This document shows positions 15,316 to 22,922 of a stretch of DNA of 26,866 bases, one piece after another. The stretch's first letter is position 1; each line of letters opens with the position of its first letter. The DNA is from Nitrospira sp. GTDB taxonomy: Bacteria; Nitrospirota; Nitrospiria; Nitrospirales; Nitrospiraceae. The stretch is taken from assembly GCA_025360665.1 (NCBI GenBank), contig JANYBU010000185.1, positions 1 to 26,866 of the forward strand, given 5' to 3'. Position numbers and translations under genes: made by a program. The notes under the pieces were generated by a model. It did not search any database. It was given only the letters and a program-made list of their open reading frames with translations, and was not told the DNA's origin.

Positions 15316-15411
15316 GGGGAGTGGCCGAGGCTGCCCTTTACTGCGCGCATCGAGCGACCACTGCTTCATCGTGGGGGCTCTGAGAGCAAGAAGGGCACCT
15401 GGCCACTCCCC
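15316..15411. repeat. Intergenic palindromic element, copy 2, abutting the ftsK stop
   Basis: Terminal inverted repeats are perfect over 11 bp: GGGGAGTGGCC (15316-15326) and GGCCACTCCCC (15401-15411). Inner CTGCCCTT and AAGGGCA also pair. The core shared with 2811-2903 includes CTGCGCGCATCGAGCGACCA and TTCATCGTGGGGGCTCTG. The last base touches the ftsK stop codon (15412-15414), so it would form the immediate 3' end of the ftsK message. Confidence 0.75.
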
Positions 15412-17823
15412 TCATGCTTCCTCTGCTCCCACCGGCCCACGCCGCCCAACGACCTCTCTCCGTCCATCGCGACCAGCCGCGCCCACGAGGCCCTCTGTCT
15501 CCATTTGCTCGATCATCCGGGCCGCCCGAGGATAGCCCACCCGCAGCCGACGCTGAATCAGCGATGCAGACGCTTGACCGGTAGACAGGACCAACTCTTT
15601 AGCCTGTTCGTATACTTCGCCCAGCCCCTCTTCCTCTTTCGCCCCTTCCTGTTTCAGCGCGATCTGTAACTCCTGATTGTAGGCGGGCCTGGCTTGTTCC
15701 TTCACGAACTCGACCACGCGGCGAACGTCGTCATCCGATACAAACGACCCGTGCAGCCGCATGACACGTCCGGTCCCCGAGGCCATATAGAGCATGTCCC
15801 CACGACCAAGGAGCGCTTCCGCACCGTTCGCATCCAGGATGGTGCGTGAATCGGTCTTCGACGACACTTGAAAAGCAATGCGGGCCGGAAAGTTCGCCTT
15901 AATCAAACCGGTCAGCACATCGACCGACGGGCGCTGTGTCGCCAGCACGAGATGGATCCCTGACGCGCGAGCCATCTGCGCCAAGCGCGCAATCTTGTCT
16001 TCTACGTCTTTCGGCGCCACCATCATCAAATCCGCCAATTCATCGATCATCACAACGATATAGGGCAAGGGCTCCGGCGGAGTCGGCGGCGGCACGAACG
16101 ATCCGGGGCTGCCATCCGGAAGCGCTGTCTCTCCGGCAGAGAGCCGCTCCTCTTCAGACAGAAACTGGATGGGCAATTCCGGCTGCTCCAACTTGGCCGC
16201 TGATTCCGCCTCCAGCACACCCTGTGCCCCGGCGACCTTTCGATTATAGGTATCGATGTTTCGCACCCCTGCCTCAGCAAGCAATTTGTAGCGCCGCTCC
16301 ATTTCAGCCACAACCCAACCGAGCCCCCGCGCCGCCGACTTGGCATCGGTGATGACCGGACGTAACAGGTGAGGAATGCCGTCGTACGTTTGAAATTCGA
16401 GCATCTTGGGGTCGATCAGAAGTAGCTTGACTTCATCGGGTCGAGCCGAAAACAGCAAGCTCAGGAGCATCGTATTGAGACTGACGCTTTTCCCAGCCCC
16501 CGTGGCACCGGCGACCAGCAAGTGCGGCATCGTTTTCAGATCGGCAATCATGGGGGCTCCGAAAATGTCCTTCCCCAAGGCCAAGGTGAGCTTCGATCTG
16601 GCGCGTGAAAACGCCTCGCTCGTCATCACTTCCTTCATCGATACCGTCTCGCGATAGAGGTTCGGCACCTCGATCCCTACCACCGATTTTCCCGGAATCG
16701 GCGCGACGATCCTGAGACTGATCGCCTTCAGCGCCAACGCCAGATCATCGGCAAGGTTCACAATGCGCGCGACTTTGGTCCCCGGCGCCGGCTCGAACTC
16801 GTACATCGTCACGACCGGTCCAGGACGAACTTCCGTCACCTTCCCTGCGATGCCAAAACTGAGCAGCGCGCGGGTCAGCACATCGGATTGCGCCTTAATT
16901 TCTTCTTCCGTGACACGCCCGAGGGGGCCTGAAGGTTCGCTCAAGAGCAGGGCCGGATCCGGCAAGACATAGTCCCCCGCCTTCGCTTGGACGGCTAAGA
17001 CCTGTGGGTTCGACTCGGATTCAATCGGCTCAGCCGGTTCGGGAGTCGGTCGTCGTACCGGCTGAATGACCGGCCAATCCAATTCCGGTTCCGCAGCCGC
17101 CTCAGGCAGCGCCTCCTCAATCACCGCACGGATGGATTTCGAGGATTTCTGTTTGGCTTTCCGTGGAGACTCAGAATCGGATTCTTCCACCGGTCGTTCC
17201 GGGATCGACGCACGCACCCTGTTAAACATCCAATTGCCCCAGCCAGGAAGCCGCTGAGCAATCTCCGACAGCGAGATGGTCGTCGTGAAAATGAGCGAGA
17301 CCAGTAGTCCCGCTATAATGAGAATGTGGGCGCCGGTACTCGCAAAATAGGCGCGTAAGCTCTCGGCCAATACTTGCCCGAAGAAGCCTCCCGCCATCCC
17401 TCGATAAATAAAGCCGCTTGAGACGGTCGGCACCGCTGTGATTTCGAGATGGAGCAAGCCGCTGAGAAACAACAAGGCCGCCAGCGAGGCGCCGGCGTTC
17501 CGCAGACGGATCGACAGGTCGCTCTGAGTGAAACAGCGGACACCCATGAGGCCGAGGAGAATGGGAAACAAGTAGGCGGCCCCGCCGATCGACCAGAATA
17601 AGGTAGACGCGAAGAACGCGCCGACCGCACCAATGAGGTTTCTGGACGGAGTCGTCGCAGCTGTCCCGGCCTTGAGTTCCCCTGGGACAAAGGACACCAT
17701 GCTGAGAAGCGTCAAGAGCGCCAACGCGATCAGGACGACTCCGATCACTTCTCGTTTAATGTGTGAATGGGAAGAGGCGGCGCCGCGGGCCTCGCCCCGC
17801 TTGGCCGAAGTGGATGCACCCAT
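15412..17823 (-). CDS. ftsK: DNA translocase FtsK/SpoIIIE
   Basis: This encodes 803 residues. Four hydrophobic segments at about 25-185 anchor it at the division septum. A charged Pro/Glu-rich linker (about 200-290) leads to the motor: Walker A GATGAGKS at 439-446, DPKMLEFQTYDGIPHLLRPV, Walker B VVMIDELADLM near 590-600, and ATQRPSVDVLTGLIKANFPA. The winged-helix gamma domain that reads polar guide sequences and activates XerCD is at about 735-790 (STGQASASLIQRRLRVGYPR). Between the two Walker motifs (about 530-585) is a Pro/Glu/Ser-rich insertion longer than in Escherichia coli, as I recall. FtsK clears and orients chromosome termini during division. The ATG at 17823 has no visible Shine-Dalgarno. 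Confidence 0.95.
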   Translation of the reverse strand: MGASTSAKRGEARGAASSHSHIKREVIGVVLIALALLTLLSMVSFVPGELKAGTAATTPSRNLIGAVGAFFASTLFWSIGGAAYLFPILLGLMGVRCFTQSDLSIRLRNAGASLAALLFLSGLLHLEITAVPTVSSGFIYRGMAGGFFGQVLAESLRAYFASTGAHILIIAGLLVSLIFTTTISLSEIAQRLPGWGNWMFNRVRASIPERPVEESDSESPRKAKQKSSKSIRAVIEEALPEAAAEPELDWPVIQPVRRPTPEPAEPIESESNPQVLAVQAKAGDYVLPDPALLLSEPSGPLGRVTEEEIKAQSDVLTRALLSFGIAGKVTEVRPGPVVTMYEFEPAPGTKVARIVNLADDLALALKAISLRIVAPIPGKSVVGIEVPNLYRETVSMKEVMTSEAFSRARSKLTLALGKDIFGAPMIADLKTMPHLLVAGATGAGKSVSLNTMLLSLLFSARPDEVKLLLIDPKMLEFQTYDGIPHLLRPVITDAKSAARGLGWVVAEMERRYKLLAEAGVRNIDTYNRKVAGAQGVLEAESAAKLEQPELPIQFLSEEERLSAGETALPDGSPGSFVPPPTPPEPLPYIVVMIDELADLMMVAPKDVEDKIARLAQMARASGIHLVLATQRPSVDVLTGLIKANFPARIAFQVSSKTDSRTILDANGAEALLGRGDMLYMASGTGRVMRLHGSFVSDDDVRRVVEFVKEQARPAYNQELQIALKQEGAKEEEGLGEVYEQAKELVLSTGQASASLIQRRLRVGYPRAARMIEQMETEGLVGAAGRDGRREVVGRRGPVGAEEA

Positions 17824-17886
17824 GGAGCGGATGCTAGCACAGGGAATTGGTCATTTCAAACGAGAGGCGACTGAAGCGAGCCTCTA

Positions 17887-18040
17887 GTCTGGTTTGTTTT
17901 GTTTATCTGGTTCATCCGGTTAGTCTGGTTCAACCAAATAAACAAGACAAACCAAACAAACCAATTAAACGAGACAGACCAGACAGACCGAACAAACCAG
18001 ATGAACAAGACGGGCTGGCGGACTTTTTCAGCATCCTGCC
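17887..18040. repeat. T/G nonamer inverted array C with CTGAAAAAGTCCG module
   Basis: This is the longest array. Left arm: GTCTGGTTT, GTTTTGTTT, ATCTGGTTC, ATCCGGTTA, GTCTGGTTC (17887-17931). Right arm: nine consecutive nonamers from 17933 to 18013, such as ACAAGACAA, ACCAAACAA, ACGAGACAG, ACCAGACAG, ACCAGATGA. It ends in GGCTGGCGGACTTTTTCAGC at 18013, the reverse complement of the module at 14130. The rsmA stop follows at 18060. Confidence 0.85.
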
Positions 18041-18059
18041 AGGATACTCTCGCACCTCG

Positions 18060-18854
18060 TCAACCGAGCGCAGCAGCGAGCCGGATGAAGTCCTCAACCG
18101 ACAATGTTTCTGCCCGGCGAGTCGGAGCAATATCCAATCGCTGCAATGTCTCGGAAACAGGATGAAGTTCATACCCTTCGTCTCGCAGGGAGTTGACGAG
18201 CGTTTTCCTTCGATGCGCAAAGGCCGCCTTCACGAGGGCGCGAAATACGACTTCTTCCTGCTGACTGAGCCTCGTGCGCTCTTTCGTTCGCAGCAGCACC
18301 ACCGCCGAGGCCACCTCCGGTCTGGGGCGGAAACACTGGGCTGAGACACGAAACGATTTGGTAATCTCGGCTGCATACTGAGCCATCACGGAGAGGACGC
18401 CATAGTCGGACCCGCCTGGCTTTGCCACCAATCGATCGGCTACTTCGGCCTGTAGCATGAGCACCATCCGGGGAAACCGGCCACGCTGGTCGAGTAATCG
18501 AAAGAGCAACGGGGTCGAAATGTAGTAGGGCAGATTGGCCACGACGACCGTACCCATCGGCAGGCTCTCGACCGGATAGGCCAGCGCGTCCTCACAGATC
18601 AGCTCCACATTCGGAAGCTCCGCCTGCCTGGTTTCGAGATAGGCATGGAGCCGTGAATCCACTTCGACCGCCGTCACACGACCGGCCGCGTGGCTCAGCG
18701 CCTCAGTCAGAATGCCGCGACCTGGACCGATTTCCAGCACGTGGTCGTTGGGGCCCAGTTCCGCCAATGCAACGATTTTGCGCACGATGTTGGGATCGAT
18801 CAGAAAGTTTTGGCCGAGCCGTTTGTTCGGCGGAGGGAGGTCAGGGGTCGACAC
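18060..18854 (-). CDS. rsmA: 16S rRNA (adenine1518-N6/adenine1519-N6)-dimethyltransferase RsmA (KsgA)
   Basis: This encodes 264 residues, the normal length. It opens with PNKRLGQNFLIDPNIVRKIV. The SAM-binding motif I is VLEIGPGRGILTEAL, the acidic motif II is AVEVDSRL, and the catalytic NLPYYIS is at about 108-114. The C-terminal helical domain carries the AFAHRRKTLVNSL motif. The enzyme dimethylates two adenines in helix 45 of 16S rRNA late in 30S assembly. The GTG start at 18854 is 3 bases after the stop of the upstream small gene, so they are probably co-translated. Adjacent pdxA and rsmA is a widespread gene pairing. Confidence 0.95.
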   Translation of the reverse strand: MSTPDLPPPNKRLGQNFLIDPNIVRKIVALAELGPNDHVLEIGPGRGILTEALSHAAGRVTAVEVDSRLHAYLETRQAELPNVELICEDALAYPVESLPMGTVVVANLPYYISTPLLFRLLDQRGRFPRMVLMLQAEVADRLVAKPGGSDYGVLSVMAQYAAEITKSFRVSAQCFRPRPEVASAVVLLRTKERTRLSQQEEVVFRALVKAAFAHRRKTLVNSLRDEGYELHPVSETLQRLDIAPTRRAETLSVEDFIRLAAALG

Positions 18855-18857
18855 CAG

Positions 18858-19184
18858 TCAGTTCCCGCTGGAAGGACGAGGAGTTGCTTGCGCCAGTTGC
18901 TTCGCGAGATCGGTCAGCGGGGTTTTGAAATAGTCGATGAGATCCGTAAACTCTTCCACCAAGTCGTTGGTAAAAGAGGGCCCCGGCTGCAAGGCGGCAA
19001 ACGTCTGCCCTTCTTTCTGGCCCAGGGACTCAGTAATGAGCGCAATCGTCCTGGCTTTCCATTTTGCCACTCGTTCGGCTCCGGCGACAGTGTTGAGCGT
19101 CTCCATGGTCTCTTGGAGAATCGCGTCCAATTCCTTCAACTGCTTCTGAAGCATGTCAAGCGCCGCGCCCGTTTGATTGGTCAT
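18858..19184 (-). CDS. Small helical protein of unknown function between pdxA and rsmA
   Basis: This encodes 108 residues from the ATG at 19184, with GAGGAG 7 bases upstream. A longer frame to 19271 would add 29 residues encoded by nonamer repeat DNA (Asn/Thr/Gln-rich) and lacks a ribosome site. The protein is mainly helical and probably coiled-coil in part (ALDMLQKQLKELDAILQETM, VAKWKARTIALITESLGQKE), with a Pro/Gly break before a second helical part (LVEEFTDLIDYFKTPLTDLA). No Cys, signal or membrane segment is present. I do not recognise the family. Tight spacing to rsmA suggests a shared transcript. Confidence 0.7.
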   Translation of the reverse strand: MTNQTGAALDMLQKQLKELDAILQETMETLNTVAGAERVAKWKARTIALITESLGQKEGQTFAALQPGPSFTNDLVEEFTDLIDYFKTPLTDLAKQLAQATPRPSSGN

Positions 19185-19208
19185 CAATATGCTCCTCTTG
19201 CGATGGTC

Positions 19209-19307
19209 CATCTGGTTTGTCTGGTCTGTCTGGTTTGTTTGGTTGAATGAAATTCCAACGAGACAAACCAAATAAACAAAACAAACCAGACAGACCAGAC
19301 AAACCCC
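19209..19307. repeat. T/G nonamer inverted array D, abutting the pdxA stop
   Basis: Left arm: CATCTGGTT, TGTCTGGTC, TGTCTGGTT, TGTTTGGTT (19209-19244). Loop: GAATGAAATTCC and flanks. Right arm: ACAAACCAA, ATAAACAAA, ACAAACCAG, ACAGACCAG, ACAAACCCC (19263-19307). The last nonamer touches the pdxA stop codon at 19308-19310. Confidence 0.85.
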
Positions 19308-20360
19308 TCACCGCCTCTTGGCTAACGTGGCGGCCAGCGTGATCGCCTCGACCAGACTGCCGGGGTCTGCGATGCCCTTCCCCACGATATCAAACGCCGT
19401 CCCGTGATCGACCGAGGTGCGAATAATCGGCAACCCCACCGTCAGGTTCACGCAGGTGCCGAACGCGACAAGCTTTAAGGGAATCAAACCCTGGTCGTGG
19501 TACAGGGCCACCACACCGTCGTAATCACCCCTCGCCGCCTTGCCGAATAACGTATCAGCCGGTAAGGGATCGCTGGCACGAATGCCCTGGGCCTGTGCTG
19601 CACGAGCGGCCGGGAGAATGACCCGCGCCTCTTCATCCCCAAACAGTCCATGTTCTCCGGCATGGGGGTTCAGCGCGGCGACACCGACTCTTGGTTTCTT
19701 AATCCCGAACAGGTCTCTCAATGCCACATGAGCCAGTCTGATGGCTTTTTCAATCTTGGCCTGGGTAAGGAGCGACGGCAAGTCTTTGATGGCGACGTGG
19801 GTCGTCACAAACATGATTCGGAGCGGCCCGCCGATAATCATCATGCCGGACTCCTGTGTTTTGGTCAGGTCTGCCAGCAGTTCCGTATGGCCAGGGAAAT
19901 GACAGCCGGCCATGTTAATCGCTTCTTTGTTGATCGGTGCGGTGACGATGCCGTCGATGCAGCCAAGCTGCGCAAGCTCCACGGCTTTCTTGATGAACAG
20001 CACGGACGCCGCCCCAGTTTCAGACGCCGCGACCCCTCGCGGGAACCGCCCAAGGGGATGATCGAGCGGGTCCAGCACGGCGAGTTGATTCGACCGCGGA
20101 GGCACTGCCTCGTGCCCCTCCACTCGAATCACGTCCATCTTGAGTTTCAGACTCTTGACCGCCTGCTGCATCACCGGAAACGAGCCGATGACCAATGGAC
20201 GACAGAGTCGTCGCACCTTTGCCAGAGCCAAGGCCTTCGCAATCACCTCGGGACCGATCCCCGCCGGGTCGCCCATCGTGATTCCTAATAGCGGACGCAT
20301 CGCCCGCGCGGGTTTTTTTGGTTTGTTTTGTTTTTTTGGTTTGTCTAGTTGGGACTTCAT
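19308..20360 (-). CDS. pdxA: 4-hydroxythreonine-4-phosphate dehydrogenase PdxA
   Basis: This encodes 350 residues. The enzyme oxidises 4-phosphohydroxy-L-threonine in the DXP-dependent route to pyridoxal 5'-phosphate. Family signatures: LLGITMGDPAGIGPEV, the metal-site histidines in FPGHTELLADL and VALYHDQGLIPLK, and VTAPINKEAI. The conserved domain starts at Met21 (MRPLLGITMG), but that codon (20300) has no Shine-Dalgarno. The ATG at 20360 has GGGGAG 7 bases upstream and is therefore the better start. The resulting 20-residue extension, ending DKP-KKQ-NKP-KKP-ARA, is encoded by four nonamer repeats of array E. The extension is probably disordered and basic, and not needed for catalysis. Confidence 0.93.
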   Translation of the reverse strand: MKSQLDKPKKQNKPKKPARAMRPLLGITMGDPAGIGPEVIAKALALAKVRRLCRPLVIGSFPVMQQAVKSLKLKMDVIRVEGHEAVPPRSNQLAVLDPLDHPLGRFPRGVAASETGAASVLFIKKAVELAQLGCIDGIVTAPINKEAINMAGCHFPGHTELLADLTKTQESGMMIIGGPLRIMFVTTHVAIKDLPSLLTQAKIEKAIRLAHVALRDLFGIKKPRVGVAALNPHAGEHGLFGDEEARVILPAARAAQAQGIRASDPLPADTLFGKAARGDYDGVVALYHDQGLIPLKLVAFGTCVNLTVGLPIIRTSVDHGTAFDIVGKGIADPGSLVEAITLAATLAKRR

Positions 20361-20423
20361 TGATTTGCTCCCCGTTGAAACCTCACCAACGAAACAAACC
20401 AGAAAGACCAGACAGACCCTCTC
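20311..20423. repeat. T/G nonamer inverted array E, enclosing the pdxA start and ribosome-binding site
   Basis: Left arm: GGTTTTTTT, GGTTTGTTT, TGTTTTTTT, GGTTTGTCT (20311-20346); read on the minus strand these are pdxA codons. The loop (about 20351-20388) contains the pdxA ATG and its GGGGAG. Right arm: ACGAAACAA, ACCAGAAAG, ACCAGACAG (20389-20415). The right arm ends close to the stop of the antiporter gene at 20430. Pairing of the arms would put the translation start in a hairpin loop. Confidence 0.8.
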
Positions 20424-20429
20424 AACTGG

Positions 20430-21437
20430 TCACCAACCATATAAGTACACCGCATACCCAATATAAAGGACGGCACTCCCGCCCAGCAACCAGGGTCGCC
20501 AGAGACCGCCCCACGCAGCCTGCACCAACAAGAAGGTGCCCGCCACCACAGCAAGCACCATAGTAATCAATGCCGTCGGTGCCAGCGCCCAGTCCGTGCC
20601 CAGGAGTCCGATCGAGACCGGGATTGTCCCCTGAAAAACCATCGCGCCTGTGACATTCCCTACCGCCAAGCGATCTTTCTTTCGGTAGAGCCAGAGAAAA
20701 CTGTTCGACATCTCGGGCAACTCGGTCGCCAGAGGCGCGACGAGGAGGGCCAGGATTAATGGTGAAATCGACAAGGCCCCGGCAATCGTTTCTGCGGCGA
20801 GCACGAAGAGATGCGCTCCGAGCGCGAGACCAGCCAAACCAACAACTGCTTGAAGACCGATGAGTCCAAACGACGGGACTGCCGCCTTTCTCGCAAAGAA
20901 CAACGGTTCAAGCGCACCACCCTCGCTCCCCTCCTCAGCCACCTCACTGAACTTCAGCTTTACGTAATAGAGATAGAGGCCCGTCAACCCAACGGCGGCT
21001 ATGACGTGCACCGGTCGAGACGGGACAAAGACACAGCCCAGCGCGACGCTGTAGGCCACCACGAAGAAGAAGAGATCGCCCTTCACATCGTGATAGTTCA
21101 ATCGGAAAGCGGCGGTTCGCTTCCCAAGCTTGGCGTAGACCACCAGCAAGATGGCCAAGATGGGAATCACCAACGTGCTCAGCATGAAGGGCGCGCCGAG
21201 GATCGCGCCCAACCCCACCTCCGCTTCGGCACGGCTGGCCCCGAAGAAAATGGCGATGATGGGGATCGACGTTTCAGGAAGTGTAGTGCCAATAGCCGCC
21301 AACACACCGCCGACCGCGCCTTCAGACAGATTGAATCGCTTGCCCAACCACTCAATCGCGTTCGTGAATAGCGTGCAGGCTCCCAACGTCACGGCGACAG
21401 AGACGAGGAACAGGAGGCTGTAGAGGAGAACCGTCAT
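20430..21437 (-). CDS. CaCA-family cation antiporter (Na+/Ca2+ or H+/Ca2+ exchanger-like)
   Basis: This encodes 335 residues from the ATG at 21437, which overlaps the larC stop as ATGA. About ten hydrophobic segments form two inverted halves, each with an alpha-repeat: GGVLAAIGTTLPETSIPIIA in the first and ALLVAPLATELPEMSNSFLW in the second, including the paired acidic residues that bind cations. A cytoplasmic loop with EVAEEGSEGG separates the halves. Family members swap Ca2+ for Na+, K+ or H+ across the inner membrane. Its overlap with larC, a nickel-insertion gene, makes transport of another divalent cation worth considering, but this is only context. The conserved charged motifs look intact. 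Confidence 0.85.
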   Translation of the reverse strand: MTVLLYSLLFLVSVAVTLGACTLFTNAIEWLGKRFNLSEGAVGGVLAAIGTTLPETSIPIIAIFFGASRAEAEVGLGAILGAPFMLSTLVIPILAILLVVYAKLGKRTAAFRLNYHDVKGDLFFFVVAYSVALGCVFVPSRPVHVIAAVGLTGLYLYYVKLKFSEVAEEGSEGGALEPLFFARKAAVPSFGLIGLQAVVGLAGLALGAHLFVLAAETIAGALSISPLILALLVAPLATELPEMSNSFLWLYRKKDRLAVGNVTGAMVFQGTIPVSIGLLGTDWALAPTALITMVLAVVAGTFLLVQAAWGGLWRPWLLGGSAVLYIGYAVYLYGW

Positions 21438-22639
21438 CCCCGGCCCGTCGGCCGAGCTACCCGCTGTTTGGCATAGGCGAGGGCCGCGTCTTCGAGCACC
21501 TCCTTCACGGGACGGCCCGTTCGTTCGGCAATCCCTTTGCAATCGAGATATTCCGGAGCCGCTTTGGCCGTCGTCTCGTTCACATCGGCGATTTTCATCC
21601 GGACCACTCCCCCGCGCACCTTCACCGAGATAAACCGCCGGGGGAGGATCTGTCGCATCACCTCACGAATCCGGACTCCCAATGCCGTCGTTTCCTCAAA
21701 CAAGACGTCAAGAATTTCATCCAGCTGCGCCGGAGCCGCCAGACAGGTCAGGACGATGCCGGGTCGTCCACGTTTCATGATGACCGGTGCAAGCGTCACA
21801 TCGAGCGCCCCACGCGAGAATAATTGCTCCATCACGTACTCATACGTTTGCGGGTTCACATCGTCGAGGTTGGTTTCGACCTGCATCACAGTATCCCGTT
21901 CGCGCGTACCTCGGGCTGACGGTCGCGCGAGAAACACACGCAAGGCATTCGGCCAGCCGGCGGGATCAGCATCTCCTGCTCCATAGCCGATGGCCGTCGG
22001 TGTCATCACCGGCATGGAGCCGAACTCCGCTGTCAGCGTGCGCAACAGCGCCATGCCGGTCGGCGTGGTGAGCTCACGGGCAGGGCCGGCACTGTAGATT
22101 GGAATCCCTTTCGCAAGAATGGCGACCGCCGGACCAGGCGCCGGCAGGATTCCGTGAGCCGATTGCAATGTCCCTGTTCCAACATTGACGGGAGAGGCCG
22201 TCACACGCGTCACGCCCAACAAATCACAGCAGATCAGCCCGCCGACGATATCGACAAACGAATCCAGGACTCCCACTTCATGGAAATGGACGTGATCCTT
22301 GGCCACACGATGGGCATGCCCTTCCGCTTCGGCCAATAGATCAAATACGGATCGGCTTTGCTGCTTGATCTTGTCCGAGAGTCGGCTCGCGTCAAGGATC
22401 TGGTGAATGCGCCTGAGGGACAGCGGATGCTGCAACCCCTTCGCAATGATGACATCGACCTTCGTGGCGTGAATCGCCCCTCGATGCACTCGCCGCTTCC
22501 GTAGCGTGAACCCTGAAAGTCGGAGTCGTTTCAGCCCGCTCACCAAGTCGGGAAACGGGACTCCCACATCCACAAGCGCGCCGAGGGTCATGTCGCCGCT
22601 GATACCGGAATAACAATCAAAATGGAGATGCGCGTCCAC
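21434..22639 (-). CDS. larC: Nickel-pincer cofactor biosynthesis protein LarC (nickel insertion)
   Basis: This encodes 401 residues from the GTG at 22639, which has AAAGGA 5 bases upstream. Family signatures include FDCYSGISGDMTLGALVDVG, HVHFHEVGVLDSFVDIVGGL, PPN-type strand ASPVNVGTGTLQSAHGILPA and ELTTPTGMALL. LarC is the CTP-dependent metallocyclase that inserts nickel into the pyridinium dithiocarboxylate made by LarB and LarE, yielding the pincer cofactor of lactate racemase and related racemases. In Lactiplantibacillus the protein is made by a programmed frameshift; here it is one continuous frame. It is followed, with an ATGA overlap, by the cation antiporter. larE and an apo-enzyme gene are not in this window. 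Confidence 0.92.
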   Translation of the reverse strand: MDAHLHFDCYSGISGDMTLGALVDVGVPFPDLVSGLKRLRLSGFTLRKRRVHRGAIHATKVDVIIAKGLQHPLSLRRIHQILDASRLSDKIKQQSRSVFDLLAEAEGHAHRVAKDHVHFHEVGVLDSFVDIVGGLICCDLLGVTRVTASPVNVGTGTLQSAHGILPAPGPAVAILAKGIPIYSAGPARELTTPTGMALLRTLTAEFGSMPVMTPTAIGYGAGDADPAGWPNALRVFLARPSARGTRERDTVMQVETNLDDVNPQTYEYVMEQLFSRGALDVTLAPVIMKRGRPGIVLTCLAAPAQLDEILDVLFEETTALGVRIREVMRQILPRRFISVKVRGGVVRMKIADVNETTAKAAPEYLDCKGIAERTGRPVKEVLEDAALAYAKQRVARPTGRG

Positions 22640-22722
22640 GTGCGTCCTTTCTCTGCTCCGTTCAAACCGCGCCCATCTTACCCAAGGCGCCTGCGAACGG
22701 CAATTAGTTCAGAAGTCTAGCA

Positions 22723-22828
22723 GGCTGAAGGCTGAAGTGTTCGGAACTTCGACCTTCAGCCTTCGGACTTCAGCCTTCGGATTGCGCCTGTCGCGCTTTT
22801 CCCGCCAGTCTCGCCCGTCTCGCTTGAA
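22723..22828. repeat. Composite heptamer (H3) plus C/G nonamer array
   Basis: Heptamers run without a break from 22723: GGCTGAA, GGCTGAA, GTGTTCG, then the facing GAACTTC, GACCTTC, AGCCTTC, GGACTTC, AGCCTTC. At 22784 the period changes to 9: GCGCCTGTC, GCGCTTTTC, CCGCCAGTC, TCGCCCGTC, TCGCTTGAA (to 22828). It lies in the 22640-22922 gap between the divergent larC and the secreted protein gene. No other feature is clear in that gap. Confidence 0.75.
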
Positions 22829-22922
22829 CGCATTGACAGCCTACCAGCGCTGTGTTATCCCCACTGCGCTCGCCCACGGACTGGGCGCATCGTAACAACA
22901 GGCTGGTAACGCGCTGAACCCT

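Noticed and set aside
17887..18013. CRISPR-like array
   Set aside because: Units are 9 bp with no spacers, and the arms are inverted; no cas genes are present.
19185..19271. Longer N-terminus for the small protein before rsmA
   Set aside because: Encoded by nonamer array D and without a ribosome site, whereas the ATG at 19184 has GAGGAG.
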